From CAVTTH01 sp963737545 (GTDB lineage Bacteria; Verrucomicrobiota; Verrucomicrobiia; Chthoniobacterales; UBA10450), in assembly GCA_963737545.1 (NCBI GenBank), contig CAVTTH010000004.1, forward strand, positions 124,001 through 188,000: DNA of 64,000 nt. The letters are read 5' to 3'. The translations under genes and the position numbers were made by a program. The notes under the pieces are model-generated. The model worked only from the letters and a program-made list of their open reading frames with translations. It was not told where the DNA came from and made no database searches. Shown piece by piece: positions 1 through 8,228 of the stretch. Position 1 is the first letter of the stretch, and each line of letters begins with the position of its first letter.

Positions 1-1004
1 ATCACGTCGCACTTCATGATGCCGCCGAAAATGTTCACCAGAATCGCTTTCACCTTGTCGTCCGCGATCAGAATCTTGAAGGCCTCCGTTACCTGCTCTT
101 CCGTCGCGCCGCCGCCGACATCGAGAAAGTTTGCGGGGCTGCCGCCGTAGAATTTGATGATGTCCATCGTCGCCATGGCAAGTCCGGCGCCGTTGACCAG
201 ACAGGCGATGTTGCCATCGAGACCGATGTAATTCAGATCGTGTTTCGAAGCTTCGACTTCACGCGGATCCTCTTCGGCAATGTCGCGCAGCGCGGCAAGC
301 TCCGGATGACGGAAAAGGGCATTGTCGTCGAAATTGAACTTGGCATCGAGTGCAAGCACTTCGCCCCCAGGCGTGACAATGAGCGGATTCACCTCCACCA
401 TCGAACAATCACAGGCGATGAACGTTCGATACAACCCGTCGAACAACTTCGACGCCGCTTTCAACTGCGACGATTCAAACCCGAGCTGTTTCGCCAGCTT
501 CCGGGTCTGGAACGTCTGCAATCCGGCCAGCGGATCAATCGGCTCGCGCATGATTTTCTCCGGCGTTTTCGCGGCGACGGTTTCAATTTCCACGCCGCCT
601 TCGGTGCTCGCGACGATTAAGGGAGCCGCCGTCGCGCGATCGAGCAGAATGGCAAAGTAAATCTCTCGCGCAATCTCAGCTGACTTCACCACAAGAACCT
701 TGTTCACAACGCGCCCAGCTGGGCCGGTTTGATAAGTGACCAGCGTTTGACCGAGCATCCTGCCGGCTATCTCGCGCGCTTCGGCCGGCGATTTGCACCG
801 GTGGACGCCTCCCTTGAAACCGTTGGCGAACGTTCCCTTGCCGCGACCCCCGGCATGAATCTGCGCCTTTACCACGAGGTCGTTCGTCCCGAGCGCGCGC
901 GCGACTTGCTCCGCTTCTTCCGGAGTCGACGCCACTTTGCCGATCGGCGTGGCGACTCCAAATTTCTGGAGCAACTCCTGAGCTTGGTATTCGTGAATGT
1001 TCAT
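1..1004 (-). CDS. sucC: Succinyl-CoA synthetase beta subunit (ADP-forming), partial at the window edge
   Basis: Beta subunit of the TCA-cycle enzyme that converts succinyl-CoA to succinate with nucleotide phosphorylation; it works in the cytoplasm with SucD. The protein opens with MNIHEYQAQELLQKFGV, the family's usual N-terminus, followed by the ATP-grasp segment with the glycine-rich GGRGKGT loop (about residues 53-59). The visible C-terminal part carries the CoA-ligase domain (DVGGGATEEQV, then NIFGGIMKCDVI). About 334 residues are visible of the usual 385-400, so the C-terminus lies beyond base 1. The ATG at 1004 gives the family-typical start. sucD would be expected downstream, outside the window. 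Confidence 0.96.
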   Translation of the reverse strand, partial: MNIHEYQAQELLQKFGVATPIGKVASTPEEAEQVARALGTNDLVVKAQIHAGGRGKGTFANGFKGGVHRCKSPAEAREIAGRMLGQTLVTYQTGPAGRVVNKVLVVKSAEIAREIYFAILLDRATAAPLIVASTEGGVEIETVAAKTPEKIMREPIDPLAGLQTFQTRKLAKQLGFESSQLKAASKLFDGLYRTFIACDCSMVEVNPLIVTPGGEVLALDAKFNFDDNALFRHPELAALRDIAEEDPREVEASKHDLNYIGLDGNIACLVNGAGLAMATMDIIKFYGGSPANFLDVGGGATEEQVTEAFKILIADDKVKAILVNIFGGIMKCDV

Positions 1005-1074
1005 TCGAACGGCGCGCTGGGCAGACGTGCAATTAGCTCGCGAAACGCCGAGCGGCAACGCTTTTTCGTCGCGC

Positions 1075-1155
1075 AGTTTATCGCAACAAGATTTCACTTG
1101 TTACGAAGGGATCGCCGCCTCTAACCTGATGAGGATAGAAATCAAACTGTCCCCG
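1075..1155 (+). repeat. Direct repeat, copy 1 of a duplicated gene leader
   Basis: This stretch closely resembles 1951-2033 (shared blocks TTATCGCA, GATTTCACTTGTTACGAA, GGATCGCCGC, GAAATCAAA/CTGTCC). In copy 2 the sequence is the leader and first codons of a small secreted protein. Here the equivalent of its start codon reads ATA, so no gene can start from it. The two copies bracket the methyltransferase gene. Confidence 0.75.
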
Positions 1156-1182
1156 ACGCGATAACACTGGGAGGTGCGAGCA

Positions 1183-1935
1183 TTGACCGACTTACCTTTG
1201 CCGCCCATGGAATTCAGACGGCTCGTGGGACCGACCGAGCCCCGCTTCTTCGACAACCCCTCCTCCGCGCTTGTGTTCCCGGAAGTCAGAGAGGCGTTCT
1301 ACGCGTCGGTGTTCGATTTCGGCTGCGGTTGCGGCCGGCTCGCCCGCCAACTTCTCCAGCAGCGACCGCAGCCTGCGCGCTACCTTGGCGTGGATCGACA
1401 CAAAGGAATGGTTCACTGGTGCCAGGAGAACTTCACCGTTCACGCGCCGGGATTTCGATTCGAGCACCATAATGTGTTCCACGAAACCTTGAACCCAGGA
1501 GGCACCCCGGGCCATCTTCCCCTGCCGGCGAATGACGACGACGTCACGTTGTTCATTGCGTGGTCCGTCTTCACGCATCTGCTCGAGGCGGACGCGGAGT
1601 TTTATTTGCAAGAGTTGCGAAGGGTCCTGAGTCCCAACGGCGTGGCCGTTTGCACATGGTTTCTCTTCGACAAGGGCGACTTCCCCATGATGCAGGAATT
1701 CCAGAACACCCTCATGATCAATGCCACCGATCCGACCAATGCGGTGATCTTCGATCGCGCGTGGCTGACCGGGCAAATCGCCAAGGCGGGACTGGTCACG
1801 ACACGCATCGAGCCACCCCGCGTCAAAGGATTCCAGTGGAAGCTTCATCTGGAGCGAAACGTGGATGGCAGAGTCTCGCTCGATCTCCCCGAAGACCGGG
1901 CGGCAAGAGGAATCGCCCGGGCGCCCCTGGGCTGA
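1183..1935 (+). CDS. Class I SAM-dependent methyltransferase
   Basis: Predicted cytoplasmic methyltransferase; substrate unknown. Motif I, the SAM-binding glycine loop, is VFDFGCGCGRLARQL at about residues 44-58. The acidic end of the second strand follows (YLGVDRHKGM), and a motif-IV-like TLFIAWSVFTHL sits near residue 125, as in type 11/12 methyltransferases. The TTG at 1183 is chosen because a GGGAGG ribosome-binding site (1169-1174) lies 8 bases upstream. A GTG at 1174 is in frame but overlaps that site. The gene stands alone between two copies of a duplicated leader (1075-1155 and 1951-2033), which suggests it was inserted there or was captured by a duplication. About 250 residues. Confidence 0.8.
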   Translation: MTDLPLPPMEFRRLVGPTEPRFFDNPSSALVFPEVREAFYASVFDFGCGCGRLARQLLQQRPQPARYLGVDRHKGMVHWCQENFTVHAPGFRFEHHNVFHETLNPGGTPGHLPLPANDDDVTLFIAWSVFTHLLEADAEFYLQELRRVLSPNGVAVCTWFLFDKGDFPMMQEFQNTLMINATDPTNAVIFDRAWLTGQIAKAGLVTTRIEPPRVKGFQWKLHLERNVDGRVSLDLPEDRAARGIARAPLG

Positions 1936-1950
1936 ACAGTCGTCCGACAC

Positions 1951-2033
1951 AGAGTTATCGCAGCGAGATTTCACTTGTTACGAAAGGATCGCCGCGCCTA
2001 GCCTGCTGAAAATGAAAATCAAATCTGTCCTCG
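1951..2033 (+). repeat. Direct repeat, copy 2: leader and start of the downstream gene
   Basis: Second copy of the approximately 80-base duplicated leader, roughly 80% identical to 1075-1155 by eye. It runs into the first seven codons of the secreted protein at 2012. Copy 1 lacks the ATG, so copy 2 is the functional one. Confidence 0.75.
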
Positions 2034-2470
2034 TTTCGCTCCTTCTTATCGCGTGCCCGAGCTCTATTGCACTTTTGGCCGGCACTCCGGAACAGGAAAA
2101 GGCGTTTACCGACAAATACAAAACCGCCTTCGAAGCCAAGGACACGGCAACACTTGAGTCCTTCCTCTACACCAAAGACGCCAACCCGATGGCGCTCGAG
2201 TTTTACAAAATGATGATGACGGATGGGGCGGGCGGCAAGATTACCAAAATCGAATTGGTGGATCTCTCACCCGAAGACGCGAAGAAGGCGGAAGAGGTTC
2301 AGGAAGGTCCCGGCGGAATGAAAACACGGCTGCCGCTTAAGCCGACAAAGAAATTGAAAATTACCGTGGAAACGAAAGACGCCAACGGCAGTTCCTCCAG
2401 TAGCAGCGAAAGTTTTATTGCGGAGAGCGACGGCAAATTCGTCATCCCTGTTCCGGTTTCGGCAAAATAG
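2012..2470 (+). CDS. Small secreted or lipid-anchored protein of unknown function
   Basis: 152-residue exported protein. The start at 2012 gives a clean signal sequence (MKIKSVLVSLLLIACPSS). The LIAC tetrapeptide could be a lipobox, but the hydrophobic stretch continues past the cysteine, so ordinary Sec cleavage near ALLAG is as likely. The mature part (KAFTDKYKTAFEAKDTATLE and onward) has the look of a small NTF2/SnoaL-like secreted domain, with a low-complexity serine run near residue 125. Reading upstream in the same frame gives 49 further codons that overlap the methyltransferase end and look non-coding. It faces yceI convergently. Function not recognised. Confidence 0.7.
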   Translation: MKIKSVLVSLLLIACPSSIALLAGTPEQEKAFTDKYKTAFEAKDTATLESFLYTKDANPMALEFYKMMMTDGAGGKITKIELVDLSPEDAKKAEEVQEGPGGMKTRLPLKPTKKLKITVETKDANGSSSSSSESFIAESDGKFVIPVPVSAK

Positions 2471-2472
2471 GG

Positions 2473-2493
2473 GGCCGCGTTCTTAGCGCGGTC
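2473..2493. terminator. Possible bidirectional hairpin between convergent genes
   Basis: CCGCG (2475-2479) pairs with CGCGG (2487-2491) across a 7-base loop, and the stem can be extended by weak pairs. It sits just after the stop at 2470 and before the end of yceI. No U-tract is present, so this is only a weak candidate. Confidence 0.3.
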
Positions 2494-2504
2494 GTGCGCG
2501 GGGG

Positions 2505-3095
2505 CTAGGTCTTGTCGCCTTCGACTTCGATCGTGATCTCAACGTCTTCGCCGACGACGGCCGTCCCTTCAATCGCTCTGGTCCAGGTCAAACCGTAGTC
2601 GCTGCGCCGGAGCGGATCAGTCGTTAGCTGCCAGCCGCTGATTTCGCCACCCATCCCTTTTCCTTTGCCGAGGAACTTCGCGTGCAACGTCACTTCCTTC
2701 GTCACGCCGTGCATCGTCAGATCACCGACGATGTCGCCCGTGTCCTTGCCCGTCGGCTTCACGCTCTTGCTCTTAAACGCGATTTCTGGAAACTTTGCTG
2801 CGTCGAAGAAATCCAGACTCCGGAGGTGGCCATCGCGCTTCGGTTCGCCGGTATCGATGCTCGCGGTTTGAATGTTCGCCGTGACCGAGGATTTCTCCGG
2901 GTGCTCGAAATCAACCGTAAAGGTCCCATCGAACTTCGTGAACTTGCCACTGACGTAGCTGAAGAGGTGGCGAACCTTGAATGCGACCGATGAATGCACT
3001 GGATCGATTTTGTAATTTTCCTCGGCACGCGCAGGAGCGACCAGCGCGACAAACGAAGCAAGACCAATCAGCAGAAAGAGACGCGATTTTTTCAT
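2505..3095 (-). CDS. YceI family periplasmic protein
   Basis: YceI-like lipocalin-fold protein that binds isoprenoid or other hydrophobic ligands in the periplasm; its physiological role here is unknown. The signal peptide is MKKSRLFLLIGLASFVALVAPARA (residues 1-24). The mature part shows family hallmarks: YKIDPVHSSVAFKVRH near the start, GKFTKFDGTF, RDGHLRSLDFFDAAKFPEI, GDLTMHGVTKEVTL, and a RSDYGL segment near the end. Its 196 residues match the family size. The gene stands alone and is convergent with the small secreted protein upstream. Confidence 0.93.
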   Translation of the reverse strand: MKKSRLFLLIGLASFVALVAPARAEENYKIDPVHSSVAFKVRHLFSYVSGKFTKFDGTFTVDFEHPEKSSVTANIQTASIDTGEPKRDGHLRSLDFFDAAKFPEIAFKSKSVKPTGKDTGDIVGDLTMHGVTKEVTLHAKFLGKGKGMGGEISGWQLTTDPLRRSDYGLTWTRAIEGTAVVGEDVEITIEVEGDKT

Positions 3096-3189
3096 GGCCG
3101 AGACGCTACGTTGCGAGAAGCAACAGGCAAGGAAGGAAAGGCAGGGCTCGAGAGAAGATGTTTCTCCCTCGAGTTTGCAATGCGACCAA

Positions 3190-3679
3190 CTACTTCGCTT
3201 TGCTGATCAGCGTCTCCAACTCGCGCTTAATGTCCTCGACGCTCGCACCGGCTGGCGGTGTGACCTGGATATCGTGACTGCTTAGGGGCGTACGGAGGGT
3301 AGGCGCGAAAAGCGCCTTTTCGCCCAACATGAACACAATTCTCTTGCCGATATGCGCGGCGGTAAACGTCTCCAATGCTTCCGCGTCAGCGGCGGTCAGC
3401 CGAATTTCCAGGGAAGGTTTTGGAGAATTCGTTTGCTTCGTCGGGTCTACTGGAGAACTCGACAGAGACGCCGATCGCGACACTTTTGATGTGGTTAACG
3501 ACGAGATCAGGCTGCGGCGCAACATACCCGAGGTTGGGATACGCCGGCGTGCTGATGAAGCGATAGTTCTGCTGCGGCGTGTCCGACAAAACAAAAATGT
3601 CCAAATGCGGAGCCGGATCGCTCGCCACTGCTGCCTGACAACAGAGGACAACCATCAATAAACGGAGTGATATTTGCAT
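3190..3679 (-). pseudogene. Secreted SecD-P1-like protein split by a one-base frameshift
   Basis: Two overlapping frames make one protein. The first (from the ATG at 3679) has a signal peptide MQISLRLLMVVLCCQAAVA and runs to NEFSK. The second continues PSLEIRLTAADAEALETFTAAHIGKRI, then VFMLGEKALFAPTL and DIQVT, a pattern resembling the P1 head of SecD. Removing one A from the AAAA run at about 3417-3420 joins them smoothly (NEFSK-PSLEIRL). About 160 residues when joined; no transmembrane SecD core follows, so this is a free-standing secreted domain. It is either a sequence error or a recently broken gene; the intact downstream frame favours error. Confidence 0.6.
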
Positions 3680-3769
3680 CAGCCTTGTTGGAAAAGATCA
3701 ACGACTCGCACGGCATTGTCATGATCAAAAATGAATGTGCGGAAGGATTGCGGTTGCGATCAAGGCACG

Positions 3770-4933
3770 TCAGCTGCCGAAGGCATTAATTCCCGTGATG
3801 TCGTGGCCGACGACCAGGGTATGAATGTCGTGCGTGCCTTCGTAGGTGTAGACGGCCTCAAGGTTCATCAGGTGCCGGATAACCGAATAGCGATCAATGA
3901 TGCCGACTGCGCCAAGGATATCGCGGGCCTTGCGCGCACATTCCATCGCCATCCAGACGTTGTTGCGTTTCGCCAGCGAAATCTGCCCGGGCGTTACCGT
4001 GCCCGCCTCCATCATGCGAGTGAGGCGCAACGCGAGCAATTGCGCCTTCGTGATCTCCTGCACCATCCAGACAAGTTTTTCCTGCACCAGTTGGAAGCTG
4101 GCGATCGGGCGGCCAAACTGTTTGCGCGATTTGGCGTAGGCGAGCGCGGTTTCGTAGCAATCGATCGCCGCGCCGATGACACCCCAGGCGATGCCGACAC
4201 GCGCCTGCGAAAGACACGACAGCGGCGCGCGCAGTCCCGACGCTTTCGGTAAACGGTTCTCCGCCGGGATGCGGCAGTTTTCGAACCAGCATTCCGATGT
4301 GCGCGACATGCGAAGACTGAACTTTCCTTCGATGTCCTGGGCACGGAATCCAGGGGCATCCTTCTCCACGATGAATCCGCCGACCGTTCCGTCGTCGTCC
4401 TTCGCCCAAACCACTTTGACGTCCGCGATGGAGGCGTTGCCGATCCAGCACTTGCTCCCGTTCAAGACATAATGATCGCCGTCGCGTGTGGCGCGAGTTT
4501 CCATTCCTCCGGGATCTGAGCCATGCCCGTGTTCTGTCAGTGCGAAACAACCGACGCGTTCGCCCGACACCAGTCCAGATAACCAGCGCGCGTGCTGCTC
4601 AGGCGTTCCGAAGGAATGAATCGCATAAATGGCAAGTGAGCCCTGCACAGACGCCTGTGAGCGGAGGCCCGAATCAGCCCGTTCCAATTCCTGCATGATG
4701 AGGCCGTACGCCGTGTAACTCAGCCCGGCGCAACCGTGCTCTTTCAGGTGTGGAGCAAAGAGACGGAGCACGCCCATTCGCGCTGTGAGGTGTTCCGGAA
4801 ACTTACCAGCGCGATGGCAAGGCACGACCTCGGGCATGACTTCCTCCTGTACAAAGTGCCGCGTCCGATCGCGGGCCACGCGCTCCTCGTCGGTTAGGAG
4901 TCCTTCGATGGCGTAGTAATCGAGTGAGGTCAT
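3770..4933 (-). CDS. gcdH: Glutaryl-CoA dehydrogenase (acyl-CoA dehydrogenase family)
   Basis: FAD enzyme that oxidises and decarboxylates glutaryl-CoA to crotonyl-CoA in lysine and tryptophan breakdown. The 387 residues cover the full family. The N-terminal helical domain contains YGLIMQELERADSGLRSQASVQGSL, a signature of the glutaryl-CoA subgroup. The middle domain has CFALTEHGHGSDPGGMET, and the C-terminal domain has RKQFGRPIASFQLVQ. The ending YEGTHDIHTLVVGHDITG holds the catalytic glutamate (about E365). No electron-transfer or transferase partner genes adjoin it. The start is the ATG at 4933. Confidence 0.95.
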   Translation of the reverse strand: MTSLDYYAIEGLLTDEERVARDRTRHFVQEEVMPEVVPCHRAGKFPEHLTARMGVLRLFAPHLKEHGCAGLSYTAYGLIMQELERADSGLRSQASVQGSLAIYAIHSFGTPEQHARWLSGLVSGERVGCFALTEHGHGSDPGGMETRATRDGDHYVLNGSKCWIGNASIADVKVVWAKDDDGTVGGFIVEKDAPGFRAQDIEGKFSLRMSRTSECWFENCRIPAENRLPKASGLRAPLSCLSQARVGIAWGVIGAAIDCYETALAYAKSRKQFGRPIASFQLVQEKLVWMVQEITKAQLLALRLTRMMEAGTVTPGQISLAKRNNVWMAMECARKARDILGAVGIIDRYSVIRHLMNLEAVYTYEGTHDIHTLVVGHDITGINAFGS

Positions 4934-5440
4934 TACCGTGCGACTTCTTGAATCGGCGACAGGTTAGCGGTTACGCAACGGGAAGACAACGTCCATGAAG
5001 TGCTAATCGGCGCGGATTCTGCTTGAGCAATATGGATGAGCATTCCCCTCACCAGCACCACCGTCACTGACCTCGGCACGACGGATCGCCAGTTGATTGC
5101 CGAGCTCCGCCGCACGCTTGATGCGAACTATGGCCGGTTGCTGGAGAACGCCCGGAAGGAATGGGAAAGCAGGTTTGCCGGGAACGACCCGAGCGACGCC
5201 TGCGTGACGGTTCGTATCACCTCGGATGAGGTTGCACCGCGCCAGCTGCCTTGCACAGGTCCTCTCGAGAAACCAAAGGCGTCCTTCCTAAATGGCAGAC
5301 GCTGCGCCGCGGCCGCGTGATCCTCCATTCCGCGAGGCAGCCACGTTTCGCCAGCCGCGCGCGAAGCCGTTGGTGTCAAGAATCGATCGATTGGGAAGCT
5401 GTCTGGACGATTGGCCGCAACGCGATACGTTAGCGCACCG
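4934..5440. other. Intergenic stretch of 507 bases between gcdH and gspF
   Basis: The two flanking genes are divergent, so promoters for both should lie here, but no convincing -35/-10 pair was identified by eye. The only reading frames are short and mutually overlapping; the best one (5036-5320, plus) is listed separately. Short plus-strand frames between 5251 and 5433 could be pieces of a decayed gene upstream of gspF. Confidence 0.4.
5036..5320 (+). CDS. Hypothetical protein, doubtful
   Basis: 94-codon frame whose first half (through TLDANYGRLLENARKEWESRFAG) reads like a real helical protein and whose second half, ending in an alanine-rich tail, does not. A competing minus frame covers much of the same DNA. 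It could be the remains of a gene that once preceded gspF. No family recognised. Confidence 0.3.
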   Translation: MSIPLTSTTVTDLGTTDRQLIAELRRTLDANYGRLLENARKEWESRFAGNDPSDACVTVRITSDEVAPRQLPCTGPLEKPKASFLNGRRCAAAA

Positions 5441-6685
5441 ATGCCACAGTATGCCTATCGCGCACGCAACGCACAGGGAGGTCTTGTGGAAGGTGTGTTG
5501 AATTGCGCGGACCGCTCCGTCGCCATCCGCCAGATCGAGCAGCAGCAATGCATCCCGATCAAGATCGACATGGTAGGCGGAGAGCCAACCGTGGTTGGAA
5601 GCGCTGCCGCCGCAGATCAACCGGTGACGCAAGCCCTCCGCATCCCGCACGGGCAGTTGCTGGTGTTTACCGAGCAGCTCGGCCACTTGCTCCAGGCGGG
5701 AATGACGCTCGACGAAGGGCTCTCGATTCTCGAGAAACGGTTGAAGCAGCCAAAGGTGCAGCAAATGACGAGCGCCCTTCACCGCGCATTGGTGGACGGA
5801 CGAAGTTTCTCGCAGGCGCTGCGCGAATTCCCGCGAATCTTTCCGGCAATCTATGTGAACCTGGTTGCGGCCGGCGAAGCCAGCGGCGCGTTGCCCGATA
5901 TTTTGTCGCGCCTGGTGAAACATCTGATGCAGGCCAAGAGTCTGCGCGATCAAGTCCAGCAGGCGCTGATCTACCCGGCTTTTCTCGCGCTTGCCGGCGC
6001 AGGATTGATCACGGTCTTCATCACTTTCATGGTGCCGCAGTTGATCAGCTTCATGGCGGCGAACGGCGGCAGCCTGCCACTGGCGACGCGCGTGCTCTTG
6101 CAGCTGCACCATCTGATCACCGGCTATTGGTGGGTCGTGGTGTTGCTCGCCATCGGCGCGGCCGTCGGTTTTCGCACCTTTGTCCGAACGGAAGAAGGCC
6201 GGCTGACCTGGGATCGGGTCCGCCTGGTCATTCCCGGATACGGGCGCATTATTAAGCATCGGTATTATGCGCAATTCTCGCGGACGCTCGGGACGTTGAT
6301 GGAGAATGGAATCCCCCTACTGCGGGCGCTCGATCTCGTAACAGAAATCGCCGGAAACCGTTTCCTCGAAAAGAAACTCGCGGAAGTACGCCGCGCCGTG
6401 ATCGATGGAGCCAACCTGTCCGCGGCACTAGCAGCGGAGCATTTATTTCCGGAGCTGTTTACCGACATGATGGCCGTCGGCGAACAGACCGGGCATTTCG
6501 CGCAAACCATGCAAACGATCGCGGACGTCTATGAGCGCGAGTTGGATCGCTCGGTCAAAATCATTTCCGCGCTCATCCCGCCGGTGATCATCATACTGAT
6601 TGCCGCCGTCGTCGGATTGGTTGTTTACAGCATCCTCTCGGCTGTTTTCGAGATGACGCATAGTTTGCAGTTCCGACCGCACTGA
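5441..6685 (+). CDS. gspF: Type II secretion / type IV pilus inner-membrane platform protein GspF
   Basis: Inner-membrane platform that couples the assembly ATPase to pseudopilus growth. The 414-residue protein opens with MPQYAYRARNAQGGLVEG, the classic GspF/PilC N-terminus, and has two T2SSF repeats. Repeat 1 contains LLQAGMTLDEGLSIL and LPDILSRLVKHL followed by a membrane span near YPAFLALAGAGLITVF; repeat 2 contains SRTLGTLMENGIPLLRALDL and the final span IIILIAAVVGLVVYSIL. The ATG at 5441 is preferred over one ten codons upstream because it matches the family start. It heads the plus-strand arm of the secretion locus, followed by an extra secreted protein and gspG. Confidence 0.94.
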   Translation: MPQYAYRARNAQGGLVEGVLNCADRSVAIRQIEQQQCIPIKIDMVGGEPTVVGSAAAADQPVTQALRIPHGQLLVFTEQLGHLLQAGMTLDEGLSILEKRLKQPKVQQMTSALHRALVDGRSFSQALREFPRIFPAIYVNLVAAGEASGALPDILSRLVKHLMQAKSLRDQVQQALIYPAFLALAGAGLITVFITFMVPQLISFMAANGGSLPLATRVLLQLHHLITGYWWVVVLLAIGAAVGFRTFVRTEEGRLTWDRVRLVIPGYGRIIKHRYYAQFSRTLGTLMENGIPLLRALDLVTEIAGNRFLEKKLAEVRRAVIDGANLSAALAAEHLFPELFTDMMAVGEQTGHFAQTMQTIADVYERELDRSVKIISALIPPVIIILIAAVVGLVVYSILSAVFEMTHSLQFRPH

Positions 6686-6705
6686 GGTAATCTCGCGCCC
6701 ACCAA

Positions 6706-7767
6706 ATGCTTCCCCGCGTCATCGCTCTTGCGTTCCTCGTCGTGGTGACTTCGTCTTCACGCGCGCAACAGGCTTTTCCGGAAACGCTCCCCGCGCCTGA
6801 TGTTAAATCCGATCCGCGCACTCCCAGCGCCTGGATCGATCTGCGCCAAACCGCCGCCGGGAATTCGACGATGCAGGTCACACCACCGTGGGTAGAGGCA
6901 GTGACTTTGGTTCCTGCGGAAACGAGACCGGGCGTGACGCCGAAGACGGTTTTTCGAATTCGTCTCGCACGGCCAAGAACTGAATACCAAATCCTTTTGT
7001 TCCGATTGTTCTTTGAAGACAAGGCGGACGCGCATCCGGAAGTGGTCGCCTGGGACGAATCGGCCACAGAGATTCTTCGTTCCGCTCCACTCGGCGCCGG
7101 ACTGGAACTCGACAGCTCCGATCAGATCATGATCCCGATGATGGGGGTTTCATGCATCGACGTGGAGGTCCCGGGCGATGGAAGTACGGTTCGGGGCGCT
7201 TATCTCGACTGGATGGCGAGCAGCGAAGTCGTTCATCCGGTCAACGCGGAGCAGCGAACACTTATTCCAGAGCCGTTCGGGGCGGCGGCGCCCGTTCGAG
7301 CTGGCGACAAAGACGTCGAACAGTTTGGCGCCGTCAGTGCGACTCTGGCGCCCGAAACGATCCGGATCGGTCCGAGTTTGCCGGAAGGAGCTGCATTCCA
7401 ATTTGGAATCGAAGAACAACCGCTGCTCGCCCTGCTCACCTTCGAAGTTGCGAGCCCCCGGGTGGGAGCGCCACCGGAGATTTATGTCAATGGGGAAGGC
7501 ATCGGTCCGGCCACCCTTTCTCTGCCGGACCTGGCCGATCCAGGTTATCGCGGAGAAATGAAATCGCTCGTTAGGGAAATGGATTTCCAATACACCGGCT
7601 GGATGCGGGCGCAGAAACTGGTGCCAGTCACGCTGTTGAAAATCGGAACAAATGATGTAGTGGTTATTAACGGTGGCGGCACGTCGGCGGCTGCGATTCG
7701 TGCGACGCAACTGCAGCTCAAGTATCTCTGGGATAAGTCCGATTATCTGCTCCGTCCTGATCAATAG
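6706..7767 (+). CDS. Secreted protein of unknown function in the T2SS locus
   Basis: 353-residue exported protein between gspF and gspG. The signal peptide is MLPRVIALAFLVVVTSSSRA, with cleavage before QQAF. The rest has no membrane span and reads as beta-rich (DVEVPGDGSTVRGAYLDW, PPEIYVNGEGIGPATLSLPDL, VTLLKIGTNDVVVING). The last resembles carbohydrate-binding or galactose-binding-like jelly-roll repeats in style, but no family can be named. Spacing is 20 bases after gspF and 7 bases before gspG, so the three are almost certainly co-transcribed. It may be a substrate or a periplasmic accessory of the secretion system. Confidence 0.75.
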   Translation: MLPRVIALAFLVVVTSSSRAQQAFPETLPAPDVKSDPRTPSAWIDLRQTAAGNSTMQVTPPWVEAVTLVPAETRPGVTPKTVFRIRLARPRTEYQILLFRLFFEDKADAHPEVVAWDESATEILRSAPLGAGLELDSSDQIMIPMMGVSCIDVEVPGDGSTVRGAYLDWMASSEVVHPVNAEQRTLIPEPFGAAAPVRAGDKDVEQFGAVSATLAPETIRIGPSLPEGAAFQFGIEEQPLLALLTFEVASPRVGAPPEIYVNGEGIGPATLSLPDLADPGYRGEMKSLVREMDFQYTGWMRAQKLVPVTLLKIGTNDVVVINGGGTSAAAIRATQLQLKYLWDKSDYLLRPDQ

Positions 7768-7774
7768 ATCGCTT

Positions 7775-8185
7775 ATGAAACGAAGAGAACATGGCTTTAC
7801 GCTTTTGGAGATCATGCTGGTCGTCTCCATCATTGCCGTGCTGATGAGCGTCGCCATCTACAAGCTTAAGGGAAACCTCGAGATCGGGAAGCAGGTCGCG
7901 GTTCAGGCTGATGTCCGCGCCATTGGCACCCAGCTGAAACTCTACGAGACCATGAATGGGTTTATGCCGACAACCGAGCAGGGTTTACAGGCGCTCGTGA
8001 CGCAGCCGATCACGGAACCCAGACCCACGCGCTGGACGCAGTTTTTTGAGTCACTCCCGCAGGATCCCTGGCACAACAATTACATCTATCTCAATCCCGG
8101 CCGCAAGAATCCGAACGGCTACGACCTTTATTCGGCCGGCCCGGATCGCAAACCGGACACGGCCGACGACGACTGGGGCCAGTAG
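7775..8185 (+). CDS. gspG: Type II secretion major pseudopilin GspG
   Basis: Major pseudopilin, cleaved and methylated by the prepilin peptidase and assembled into the periplasmic pseudopilus. The N-terminus is MKRREHGFTLLEIMLVVSIIAVLMSVA: a short basic leader, the G|FTLLE processing site with Glu at mature position +5, and the hydrophobic helix. The C-terminal domain has the GspG-specific TTEQGLQALV, DPWHNNYIYLNPG and the calcium-site-like ending PDTADDDWGQ. 136 residues, typical. The ATG at 7775 is chosen because upstream in-frame codons overlap the preceding gene. Last gene of the plus-strand arm. Confidence 0.95.
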   Translation: MKRREHGFTLLEIMLVVSIIAVLMSVAIYKLKGNLEIGKQVAVQADVRAIGTQLKLYETMNGFMPTTEQGLQALVTQPITEPRPTRWTQFFESLPQDPWHNNYIYLNPGRKNPNGYDLYSAGPDRKPDTADDDWGQ

Positions 8186-8228
8186 CCACTGGTTAGGGCC
8201 GGATTACTTTCTCCGATCGAGACGTCGG

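Noticed and set aside
5288..6274. 328-codon minus-strand frame opposite gspF
   Set aside because: The opposite strand encodes a clear GspF with two T2SSF repeats; the antisense translation is rich in His/Arg/Gln and shows no domain.
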